A stretch of DNA of 5,085 nt, from assembly GCA_947494085.1 (NCBI GenBank), contig CANLTP010000078.1:1-5085 (forward strand), written 5' to 3'. Shown here one piece after another: positions 1-5,085 of this stretch. Made by a program: the position numbers and the translations under genes. Source of the DNA: Actinomycetota bacterium (GTDB taxonomy: Bacteria; Actinomycetota; Actinomycetes; Nanopelagicales; Nanopelagicaceae). The notes below the pieces were generated by a model, which ran no database searches, was not told where the DNA came from, and worked only from the letters and a program-made list of their open reading frames with translations. Positions within the stretch are counted from its first letter, which is position 1, and every line of letters begins with the position of its first letter.

Positions 1-51
1 AATGGGCAGAACCACAGATACGCCCATCAAAGTGCCTGAAACCTGATTCAT
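1..51 (-). CDS. Probable family 2 glycosyltransferase, N-terminal fragment
   Basis: The first 17 codons of a minus-strand gene that runs off the left edge of the window. The visible peptide is MNQVSGTLMGVSVVLPI. A short polar leader followed by VSVVLPI is the usual first beta strand of GT-A fold family 2 glycosyltransferases, where the next residues are normally a small residue plus N-E or Y-N; those lie outside the window. The start at 51 is chosen because a -10-like TAACCT lies 7 bases upstream, suggesting a leaderless transcript. A GGAG at 57-54 is too close to this ATG to be a normal ribosome binding site. A second in-frame ATG at 27 would give MGVSVVLPI and cannot be excluded. The divergent neighbour makes UDP-glucuronate, a sugar donor, which fits a role in surface glycan or lipid glycosylation. 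The call rests on very few residues, and other Rossmann-like starts could look similar. Confidence 0.45.
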   Translation of the reverse strand, partial: MNQVSGTLMGVSVVLPI

Positions 52-58
52 ATCTCCA

Positions 59-64
59 AGGTTA
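59..64 (-). promoter_or_regulatory. Candidate -10 box for the left-edge glycosyltransferase gene
   Basis: On the minus strand the hexamer TAACCT fits TAnnnT and ends 7 bases before the ATG at 51, so transcription would begin at or next to the start codon. No convincing -35 is seen at normal spacing; TTGCCA (minus strand, 91-86) resembles TTGACA but is 21 bases away. The call is inferred from spacing and pattern only. Confidence 0.35.
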
Positions 65-78
65 GTGTTACCTCGCAC

Positions 79-84
79 TAGTAT
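79..84 (+). promoter_or_regulatory. Candidate -10 box for UDP-glucose dehydrogenase
   Basis: TAGTAT fits TAnnnT and is followed by 7 bases and then the ATG at 92. There is no Shine-Dalgarno sequence between the box and the start codon, so a leaderless mRNA is the simplest reading. The expected -35 position (about 56-61) has no TTGACA-like sequence and overlaps the candidate -10 box of the divergent gene. Confidence 0.45.
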
Positions 85-91
85 CTGGCAA

Positions 92-1402
92 ATGAAGCTT
101 AAAGTTTCCGTAATAGGCACTGGTTATCTGGGTGCCACCCACGCGGCCTGCATGTCATCGCTGGGATTTGAAGTAATTGGCGTTGATGTCGATGCCGGCA
201 AAATTGCGCTACTAACTGCGGGCAAAGTTCCATTTTATGAACCCGGACTAGAAGACTTATTGCAAAAAGAAATAGCTTCAGGGCGGTTAACTTTTTCTAC
301 AGATTTCAAAGCGATTGCAGATGCAGATGTTCACTTTATTTGTGTTGGAACCCCACAGAAACCAGATTCATTAGCTGCTGATCTTAAGTATGTTGACGCT
401 GCTCTAGATGCGGTTGCTGCAATTTGTAAGCCAGGATCTTTAGTAGTTGGAAAATCAACTGTTCCAGTTGGAACTGCAGCTAGGTTGCGGGAACGGTTAT
501 TGAAAATTAATCCAAAGGTTGATTTAGCTTGGAATCCAGAGTTCTTACGTGAAGGCTTTGCAGTCGAAGATACCTTGCACCCAAATCGCTTAGTAGTGGG
601 CGTAACAAATGATGCAGCTGAAGCGACGTTGAAAGAGATTTATAAGAGTAATTTGGCTGAAAATACGCCTTGGGTTCGTGCTGATTTGCCAACATCTGAA
701 TTAGTAAAGGTTGCCGCAAATTCATTCCTTGCCACAAAGATTTCCTTTATCAATGCAATGGCAGAAGTTTGTGAAGCCGCTGGCGGAGATGTAACTGTTC
801 TTGCTAAAGCAATCGGATATGACCCAAGAATTGGTAGCCGCTTTTTGCAAGCTGGTATTGGTTTCGGTGGCGGCTGTTTACCGAAAGATATTCGCGCTTT
901 CATGGCACGTGCCGGTGAACTTGGCGCAGATCGAGCCCTGGAGTTCTTACGTGAAATTGATTCAATTAACTTACGTGCAAGACAACGGGTTATTGAATTA
1001 GTTAGAAAAGATTTATCAGACAATCTAACGGGTAAAAAGATTGCAGTTCTTGGTGCTGCATTCAAACCAGATAGCGATGATGTTCGCGATTCTCCAGCTC
1101 TAGACATCGCTGCGCAAATTGCTGCTGCTGGTGCGGTTGTAACGATTCATGATCCAAAAGCTATTGCACCTGCAAAGAAACGTTTTCCAGCGCTGGGCTT
1201 TTCTGAAGATATTGAAGGTGCGCTTAAAGGTGCAGATTTAGTTCTGCATTTAACCGAGTGGAAGGTATATCGCGAACTCGATCCCACAAAGATGGCGAAG
1301 TTAGTTGCAAATCCAATAATGATTGATGGCCGAAATGCTCTTGATCGGGAAGCTTGGATCGCAGCAGGTTGGAAATTTAGAGCGTTGGGTCGCGCGAACT
1401 AA
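92..1402 (+). CDS. ugd: UDP-glucose 6-dehydrogenase
   Basis: Oxidises UDP-glucose to UDP-glucuronate with two NAD+ in the cytoplasm, supplying a precursor for exopolysaccharide or other surface glycans. The protein has 436 residues, typical for the bacterial UDP-glucose/GDP-mannose dehydrogenase family. An N-terminal Rossmann domain carries GTGYLG at 9-14 with the NAD-ribose-binding acidic D32, VGTP at 85-88 and the STVPVGT loop at 122-128. NPEFLREG at 148-155 holds the catalytic glutamate (E150). The central helix has SELVKVAANSFLATK at 202-216 with conserved K206 and N210. GFGGGCLPKD at 257-266 contains the catalytic nucleophile C262. The C-terminal UDP-binding domain has LGAAFKPDSDDVRDSP at 320-335. 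All key residues are present. I chose the ATG at 92, whose MKLKVSVIGTGYLG matches the family N-terminus; a GTG at 65 would add nine non-family residues. The gene diverges from a probable glycosyltransferase and converges on the MFS gene. Confidence 0.96.
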   Translation: MKLKVSVIGTGYLGATHAACMSSLGFEVIGVDVDAGKIALLTAGKVPFYEPGLEDLLQKEIASGRLTFSTDFKAIADADVHFICVGTPQKPDSLAADLKYVDAALDAVAAICKPGSLVVGKSTVPVGTAARLRERLLKINPKVDLAWNPEFLREGFAVEDTLHPNRLVVGVTNDAAEATLKEIYKSNLAENTPWVRADLPTSELVKVAANSFLATKISFINAMAEVCEAAGGDVTVLAKAIGYDPRIGSRFLQAGIGFGGGCLPKDIRAFMARAGELGADRALEFLREIDSINLRARQRVIELVRKDLSDNLTGKKIAVLGAAFKPDSDDVRDSPALDIAAQIAAAGAVVTIHDPKAIAPAKKRFPALGFSEDIEGALKGADLVLHLTEWKVYRELDPTKMAKLVANPIMIDGRNALDREAWIAAGWKFRALGRAN

Positions 1403-1403
1403 T

Positions 1404-2630
1404 TTAATTTGATTTAAGTTTTAAAGACCAGATACCTAAAGCTACAACTACTAAACCAGTCGCGTAACAGAGCACAGCAAATGAGAAAAATCCGATTATT
1501 ACGCCACCGATAGCCGCGCCACCAGCTCCCATTAAATTCATAACTAAATCGCTTGCACCTTGAGTGGAAGGACGCATTTCGAAACTTACGGTTTCCGATA
1601 AAAGCGTTGAACCTGCGATCAAAGTAAATGACCAACCAAGTCCCAATAAAAAGAGCCCGAGCCCGAGTGTGAAGGAGTCGTGATGTGGGGCTAAGCCAGA
1701 AATAAGTGCAGATGCGATGAGTATGAGAATGCCAATTTGAATAGTTTTTACTCGACCAATTTTGTCACTTATTGCTCCAACTAAAGGCGAGAATGCATAC
1801 ATTCCTAGGACGTGAACACTTATAACTAAGCCAATTATTCGTAGCGTTGCATCGGAGTGCGCCATATGCACTGGTGTCATAACCATGATTGAAACCATTG
1901 CTAAGTGTCCGATTGCTACAGATGCAATTGCAAACAGCGCTAATGGATACTCTCGAATATGAGCAAGTGCTGACCGTGTGGTTTCACGCTTCTTCGTGGA
2001 ACTTCCTTCAATAGCTTTATTAGCAGTTAAATAAGGGTCGGGCTTTAAAAACAATTGAATAACAACTACTGAAAGAAATAACGTCAGTGCAGCAATAAAA
2101 TATGGTCCAACTAATTTTGGTAGCCCCAAAGATGCTGCAAATACTCCAGATGGCTCCATTAAATTTGGACCAGTGACTGCTCCAATCGTGGAACCCCAGA
2201 CAACATATGACAAATCCTTAGATCTTTTCTCTGGAGTTGCTAAATCAATTGCAGCAAATCGTGCCTGATATCCAGATGCTGATGCAGCGCCCACCATAAA
2301 TGCACCAAGCAACATGAAAAATAGAATTTGATTCGTGCCGCCAAAAATAGCTAGTAGCGCGCCAACAACACCGACTGAATAGCCAAAAGTTAGAGCGAGC
2401 CGACGTCCACCAGATTGTGTAAGTCGCGCAAGTGGAAGTGCCATCACTGCAGCACCAAGGACGGAAGTTGTTTGGGCAAGCCCAGAGAGCCCATCGGATT
2501 TAGTAATTGATGAAACCAAAAGCGAACCTGCGGCGACTGTTCCTGCCACCCCAATACCATTTAGAACTTGTGCGATTCCAAGAACGCGAACTATTTTTCT
2601 TTGATGTAATTCGGGTGAAAGAATTTCCAT
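1404..2630 (-). CDS. MFS transporter, 12 transmembrane helices, substrate unknown
   Basis: An inner-membrane secondary transporter of the major facilitator superfamily, 408 residues. Hydrophobic segments fall at about 17-41, 50-70, 77-97, 101-121, 143-160, 174-196, 228-250, 262-283, 297-314, 320-340, 360-382 and 384-404. A longer polar, basic loop (197-227) separates two six-helix halves. The motif-A signature is clear in the second half as GAISDKIGR (285-293) between helices 8 and 9. The equivalent loop of the first half is degenerate (LARLTQSGGRR, 67-77), lacking the usual aspartate. A conserved-looking stretch, YQARFAAIDLATPEKRS (121-137), follows helix 4. The gene starts 9 bases after the purE stop with no obvious Shine-Dalgarno, so it is probably the last gene of the birA-purK-purE operon. 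A TAGTTC six bases before the ATG could give a separate leaderless start, but it is a poor match. Drug efflux, or nucleobase or vitamin transport, are possible; sequence alone does not decide. Confidence 0.85.
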   Translation of the reverse strand: MEILSPELHQRKIVRVLGIAQVLNGIGVAGTVAAGSLLVSSITKSDGLSGLAQTTSVLGAAVMALPLARLTQSGGRRLALTFGYSVGVVGALLAIFGGTNQILFFMLLGAFMVGAASASGYQARFAAIDLATPEKRSKDLSYVVWGSTIGAVTGPNLMEPSGVFAASLGLPKLVGPYFIAALTLFLSVVVIQLFLKPDPYLTANKAIEGSSTKKRETTRSALAHIREYPLALFAIASVAIGHLAMVSIMVMTPVHMAHSDATLRIIGLVISVHVLGMYAFSPLVGAISDKIGRVKTIQIGILILIASALISGLAPHHDSFTLGLGLFLLGLGWSFTLIAGSTLLSETVSFEMRPSTQGASDLVMNLMGAGGAAIGGVIIGFFSFAVLCYATGLVVVALGIWSLKLKSN

Positions 2631-2639
2631 TGGTTAGAA

Positions 2640-3146
2640 CTAAAACCCAGTTTTTTGCGTGCGTTTACTTGTTAAGTTTGCGCCTTTTTCTTTTGCTTCT
2701 TTATTAATTTTCGCAAGCTCTTCGCTTACTTTATTGGAAATACCTTCATCGCTAATTCCAAGAATTCTTGCGGCAAGCAGCCCTGCATTCTTTGCATTAC
2801 CTACACCAACTGTTGCAACCGGAATCCCTGCCGGCATTTGAACTATTGAAAGTAGTGAATCTATGCCGTCTAAATTCTTAAGTGGAACTGGAACTCCGAT
2901 CACTGGAAGTGTCGTGAGCGATGCAACCATTCCTGGTAAATGTGCTGCTCCACCTGCGCCAGCGATAATTACTTTGTAACCCTTAGCTTTTGCACTCTGT
3001 GCAAACTCAACCATCTCAAGTGGCATGCGATGTGCGGAAACCACATCTGCTGAATATGAAATCCCAAGTGAATCTAAAACTTTTGCGGCATCTTCCATTA
3101 CTGGCCAATCGGAATCAGATCCCATGATTATCGCTACATCACTCAT
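2640..3146 (-). CDS. purE: N5-carboxyaminoimidazole ribonucleotide mutase (PurE class I)
   Basis: Rearranges N5-CAIR to CAIR in de novo purine synthesis, acting on the product of PurK. The protein has 168 residues, normal for class I Pur[10 protein letters not shown] at 9-17 binds the substrate phosphate. SAHRMP at 37-42 holds the catalytic histidine H39. [12 protein letters not shown] at 62-73 and the segment from GVPVP (84-88) to QMPAG (103-107) complete the active site. A Lys/Glu-rich helical tail of about 39 residues ends the protein. The adjacent purK confirms the bacterial two-step route rather than the class II AIR carboxylase. I set the start at ATG 3146 (MSDVAIIMG) because GGAG lies exactly six bases upstream; the ATG at 3158 would add only MELL and would place the ribosome binding site inside the gene. 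The start overlaps the last 8 bases of purK, so the two are probably translationally coupled. Confidence 0.96.
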   Translation of the reverse strand: MSDVAIIMGSDSDWPVMEDAAKVLDSLGISYSADVVSAHRMPLEMVEFAQSAKAKGYKVIIAGAGGAAHLPGMVASLTTLPVIGVPVPLKNLDGIDSLLSIVQMPAGIPVATVGVGNAKNAGLLAARILGISDEGISNKVSEELAKINKEAKEKGANLTSKRTQKTGF

Positions 3147-4251
3147 CAATAACTCCATTCATGTAGTCAACGGCATGGGCAACTTCAAGTTGTAATTGTA
3201 GAAGGTTTTCACCGCACAGTGTTACGTGCCCAATCTTGCGTCCAGGCTTAACTTCTTTGCCATATTGATGAAATTTAAGTTCAGGGGTTCGGGCCATTAG
3301 ATGCAAATATGGTCGATACATATCGCTCTTTGCGCCACCTAAGACATTTCCCATTACTGCGTATTTGTTTCGAAGCGCTGTACTCCCTAATGGCAGATCA
3401 AGGATGGCACGTAGATGTTGTTCAAACTGACTTGTTATGCAACCTTCGATACTCCAGTGTCCAGAATTATGTGGTCGAAGCGCTAATTCATTAATGTAAA
3501 AATCTTCACCAACAATAAACATTTCCACCGCCATGACACCTACAAGTGAGATCCCGGCTGCAATCTCTAGCGCAGCAGCTTGAACTTTATTTGCAAGTGC
3601 TTCAGATATCTCAGGAACAGGTGTAACAGTAGATGTGCAGATTCCATCACTTTGAATCGTTAGCGTTGCTGGCCACGTTGCGGCTTGATTGTGTGGTGAT
3701 CTAGCCACCATCACAGATATCTCATAATCAAAATTTAATTTCTCTTCAAGCAATAGCGTGCCAGTCTTGCTATGTAGTTTTTGCAATTGTGCTTCTGAAT
3801 CAATCTGGAAAACTCCCCGACCGTCATATCCACCTGATGGTAATTTCGCTATTAGTGGGAAAGCTATTTCACATTCTTGGCCCTGATATTTCTGCCACTT
3901 TGGATTCGGTAACTTAAGCTCTGTTATCTTCTTACGCATTTCTAACTTGTCTTGCGAGTAAGTGAATGAATCGGAACGTGGATAAACCTTTATCCCGGCC
4001 GCCTCGACCGCCTTGATGACACTCTGCGGCACCAGTTCGTGTTCGAATGTCAGAACATCGCAACTCTTTGCAAATTTGAGAACTGAATCAATACTTGTGT
4101 AATCACCCAAGACAAAGTGTGAAACTTGGGCGGCAGAATCATTTGGAATCGCTGCAAAAACTTTGAAATCTATTCCTAAATCATTTGCTGCTACTGCCAT
4201 CATTCTGGCAAGTTGGCCGGCGCCAATAACTCCGACTCGTGGAAAGCTCAC
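3139..4251 (-). CDS. purK: N5-carboxyaminoimidazole ribonucleotide synthase (PurK)
   Basis: ATP- and bicarbonate-dependent conversion of AIR to N5-CAIR in purine synthesis, in the cytoplasm, feeding PurE. The 370-residue ATP-grasp protein is of normal length. The N-terminal pre-ATP-grasp domain begins [13 protein letters not shown] (6-18) and includes [11 protein letters not shown] (65-75). The ATP-grasp domain has the nucleotide-binding loop [12 protein letters not shown] (136-147), [15 protein letters not shown] (166-180) with the adenine-contacting acidic pair, and [13 protein letters not shown] (254-266) with metal-binding E255 and the substrate-binding [16 protein letters not shown] (274-282) and LPLGS follow. 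The gene starts with GTG and no clear Shine-Dalgarno. Its GTGA overlaps the birA stop by 4 bases, suggesting coupled translation. Codons for residues 73-86 (3994-4035) are strikingly GC-ending compared with the rest of the gene. Confidence 0.96.
   Translation of the reverse strand: MSFPRVGVIGAGQLARMMAVAANDLGIDFKVFAAIPNDSAAQVSHFVLGDYTSIDSVLKFAKSCDVLTFEHELVPQSVIKAVEAAGIKVYPRSDSFTYSQDKLEMRKKITELKLPNPKWQKYQGQECEIAFPLIAKLPSGGYDGRGVFQIDSEAQLQKLHSKTGTLLLEEKLNFDYEISVMVARSPHNQAATWPATLTIQSDGICTSTVTPVPEISEALANKVQAAALEIAAGISLVGVMAVEMFIVGEDFYINELALRPHNSGHWSIEGCITSQFEQHLRAILDLPLGSTALRNKYAVMGNVLGGAKSDMYRPYLHLMARTPELKFHQYGKEVKPGRKIGHVTLCGENLLQLQLEVAHAVDYMNGVIDE
3153..3156 (-). promoter_or_regulatory. Shine-Dalgarno site deciding the purE start
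   Basis: GGAG on the minus strand is followed by TTATTG and then the ATG at 3146, ideal spacing. It lies inside the 3' end of purK and is the only strong ribosome binding site seen at a gene start in this window. It favours 3146 over the upstream in-frame ATG at 3158, whose own bases overlap the GGAG. Confidence 0.7.
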
Positions 4252-5021
4252 TGCGAAAGTTTACTGTCCAAATGAATAACATCTCCAACCGTGACGAGCT
4301 GGCCATTATCTAAGTGCAGGCTTCCAGTCTCATCTATATCTACTGCTACTGCTTCAACGCTTGAACCATCTGGAAGTGCAATCCGAACCTGGCTTCCGAT
4401 AGTTGCACTCAAGGCTCGATATTTTGCGGTCAGGTCCTTGCCACTCTGCCAGTCCAATAAATCCTTCTCTAAGTTATTCAATATCTTTGCTAGCAATTCA
4501 TTGCGATCTAGTTGAAGATCCGTTGCAAGAAATATCGATGTTGCATGTGCAACTGGCAGCGCAGCTTTTGTAGTAGAAACATTTATTCCAACACCAACGA
4601 TTATACCAGTGCTAGTTTTCTCAGCTAATAAGCCTGCAACTTTCTCCTGATTAAATAGAACATCGTTAGGCCATTTACATTTAAAGAAGTTAGTATTTGT
4701 AATTTCGTTTAGTGTTGCGGTAACACTTGCACCAACTAGTAGCGTTAAGTATCCAAGATGCTTAATTTCGTTTTGTGGCTCAAAATAAAATGAAAAAAGA
4801 AGTGCACTCGATTTCTCGGCATCAAATTTACGATCTAAGCGACCACGTCCTGCGCTCTGATACTCGGCAGTAATTAAATCGCCGGACTTTGGAATACTGG
4901 TGCGTAAATAATTCTGTGTTGAATCAATCTCATCTACAACTGATACTCGCCAGTAACTGCTCTGCAATGCGCCTGCGATTGCATCAGCATTTAACAATTC
5001 TGGCTTCACTCGCTGACTCAT
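4248..5021 (-). CDS. birA: Biotin-[acetyl-CoA-carboxylase] ligase, catalytic-only (class I)
   Basis: Activates biotin with ATP to biotinyl-5'-AMP and transfers it to the lysine of biotin carboxyl carrier proteins. The protein has 257 residues. It begins almost directly with the catalytic domain and lacks the N-terminal winged helix-turn-helix of E. coli BirA, so it should not act as a DNA-binding repressor. DSTQNYL at 33-39 and the biotinyl-AMP loop GRGRLDRKF at 58-66 are present; the loop differs from the common GRGRxGRxW by D63 and F66. KWPNDVLFNQEKVAGLLAE at 116-134 includes K127, equivalent to the E. coli active-site lysine, and GVGINV (143-148) follows. A small SH3-like C-terminal domain occupies about 210-250. 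The ATG at 5021 has no Shine-Dalgarno. The gene heads the birA-purK-purE-MFS unit and diverges from a probable carboxylase gene whose partner would be a BirA substrate. Confidence 0.94.
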   Translation of the reverse strand: MSQRVKPELLNADAIAGALQSSYWRVSVVDEIDSTQNYLRTSIPKSGDLITAEYQSAGRGRLDRKFDAEKSSALLFSFYFEPQNEIKHLGYLTLLVGASVTATLNEITNTNFFKCKWPNDVLFNQEKVAGLLAEKTSTGIIVGVGINVSTTKAALPVAHATSIFLATDLQLDRNELLAKILNNLEKDLLDWQSGKDLTAKYRALSATIGSQVRIALPDGSSVEAVAVDIDETGSLHLDNGQLVTVGDVIHLDSKLSQ

Positions 5022-5031
5022 TTCATATTGC

Positions 5032-5037
5032 TTTGTA
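5032..5037 (-). promoter_or_regulatory. Weak candidate -10 box for the birA operon
   Basis: TACAAA on the minus strand begins with the conserved TA but lacks the final T. A start about 6 bases downstream would leave a leader of only about five bases before the birA ATG at 5021. No -35 element is recognisable. This is inferred from position only. Confidence 0.2.
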
Positions 5038-5058
5038 GGAATAACTGTTGGGAACTAG

Positions 5059-5064
5059 TAATCT
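5059..5064 (+). promoter_or_regulatory. Candidate -10 box for the right-edge gene
   Basis: TAATCT fits TAnnnT and is followed by six bases and the GTG at 5071, with no Shine-Dalgarno between. This is the same leaderless arrangement seen for the UDP-glucose dehydrogenase gene. No clear -35 is present at 16-18 bases. Confidence 0.4.
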
Positions 5065-5070
5065 ACGACC

Positions 5071-5085
5071 GTGACTGATGATATT
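5071..5085 (+). CDS. Start of a divergent gene, possibly acyl-CoA carboxylase beta subunit (fragment)
   Basis: Only five codons are visible, GTG ACT GAT GAT ATT, giving M-T-D-D-I before the window ends. The call rests on two points. A leaderless-type -10 box lies six bases upstream. In many actinobacteria, including Mycobacterium and Corynebacterium, the gene divergent from birA next to purK and purE is the acyl/propionyl-CoA carboxylase beta subunit (accD5/dtsR), whose homologues often have T-D-I-H near the N-terminus. Five residues cannot prove the family, so the product is an inference from synteny. Confidence 0.35.

Larger units (their letters stand above)
5022..5070. promoter_or_regulatory. 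Divergent promoter region between birA and the right-edge gene
   Basis: These 49 bases must contain the promoters of both the birA operon and the plus-strand gene starting at 5071. On the plus strand TAATCT (5059-5064) is a good -10 candidate, 6 bases before the GTG. On the minus strand TACAAA (5037-5032) is a weaker -10 candidate, about 10 bases before the birA ATG. An ACTAGT palindrome lies at 5054-5059. No long inverted repeat suggesting a biotin-responsive operator is visible. Confidence 0.5.

Noticed and set aside
65..91. GTG start at 65 extending UDP-glucose dehydrogenase by nine residues
   Set aside because: The extra residues MLPRTSIWQ are not part of the family N-terminus, there is no ribosome binding site upstream, and the segment contains the candidate -10 box TAGTAT.
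640..1107. A 155-codon open frame antisense to the UDP-glucose dehydrogenase gene
   Set aside because: It lies wholly inside a gene with every catalytic motif intact, shows no recognisable domain and has a low-complexity Ser/Ala/Arg composition typical of antisense frames. No promoter or ribosome binding site supports it.
1377..1402. Possible terminator hairpin at the end of UDP-glucose dehydrogenase (TTAG and GCG pairing with CGC and CTAA)
   Set aside because: The stem is interrupted by mismatches and bulges, lies within the coding region and is followed only by a mixed A/T stretch. Too weak to call.
1414..1635. A 73-codon minus-strand frame inside the transporter gene
   Set aside because: It is an alternative frame of the transporter 3' end, with no start signal and no family resemblance.
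5035..5066. GTAG (5035-5038) and CTAC (5063-5066) as arms of an operator in the birA divergent region
   Set aside because: Arms of four bases separated by 24 are expected by chance, and no known biotin operator pattern is visible.
1..5085. An undescribed system, mobile element, CRISPR array, riboswitch or RNA gene
   Set aside because: Nearly every base belongs to a recognisable housekeeping or transporter gene with intact motifs. The gaps are under 50 bases, leaving no room for such elements, and no repeats longer than about ten bases were noticed.

Overview
The window looks like ordinary chromosomal DNA of a small-genome, low-GC actinobacterium. The block birA-purK-purE, with a gene diverging from birA, matches the conserved actinobacterial neighbourhood that in Mycobacterium and Corynebacterium includes accD5/dtsR. 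GC content is roughly 40-45% by eye, the gaps between genes are very small, and several start codons sit just behind a -10-like box with no ribosome binding site. These traits fit streamlined freshwater actinobacteria of the acI/Nanopelagicales type. That assignment is inference; no rRNA or other marker gene is present.

Layout: positions 1-51 hold the first 17 codons of a minus-strand gene, probably a family 2 glycosyltransferase. A 40-bp divergent promoter region follows, then a complete UDP-glucose 6-dehydrogenase gene (92-1402, plus strand). Its stop codon is one base from the stop of a convergent minus-strand unit. Read in its own direction, that unit is birA (5021-4248), purK (4251-3139), purE (3146-2640) and a 12-helix MFS transporter (2630-1404). 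Genes in it overlap by 4 and 8 bases or are 9 bases apart, so they are probably one operon. Past birA, a 49-bp divergent promoter region leads to a plus-strand GTG start at 5071, of which only five codons are visible. By synteny this is probably an acyl-CoA carboxylase beta subunit.

How the genes work together: PurK and PurE carry out the two-step carboxylation of AIR to CAIR in purine synthesis. BirA attaches biotin to carboxylase carrier proteins and sits back to back with the probable carboxylase gene. UDP-glucose dehydrogenase makes UDP-glucuronate for surface glycans, which fits the neighbouring glycosyltransferase. The MFS protein has no assignable substrate.

I see no defence system, mobile element, CRISPR array, RNA gene or undescribed multi-gene system. 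The points worth a second look are the apparently leaderless, tightly packed divergent promoters, two short patches of GC-rich codon use inside otherwise AT-leaning genes, and the uncharacterised transporter at the end of the pur operon. There is no gene-free stretch longer than 50 bases.
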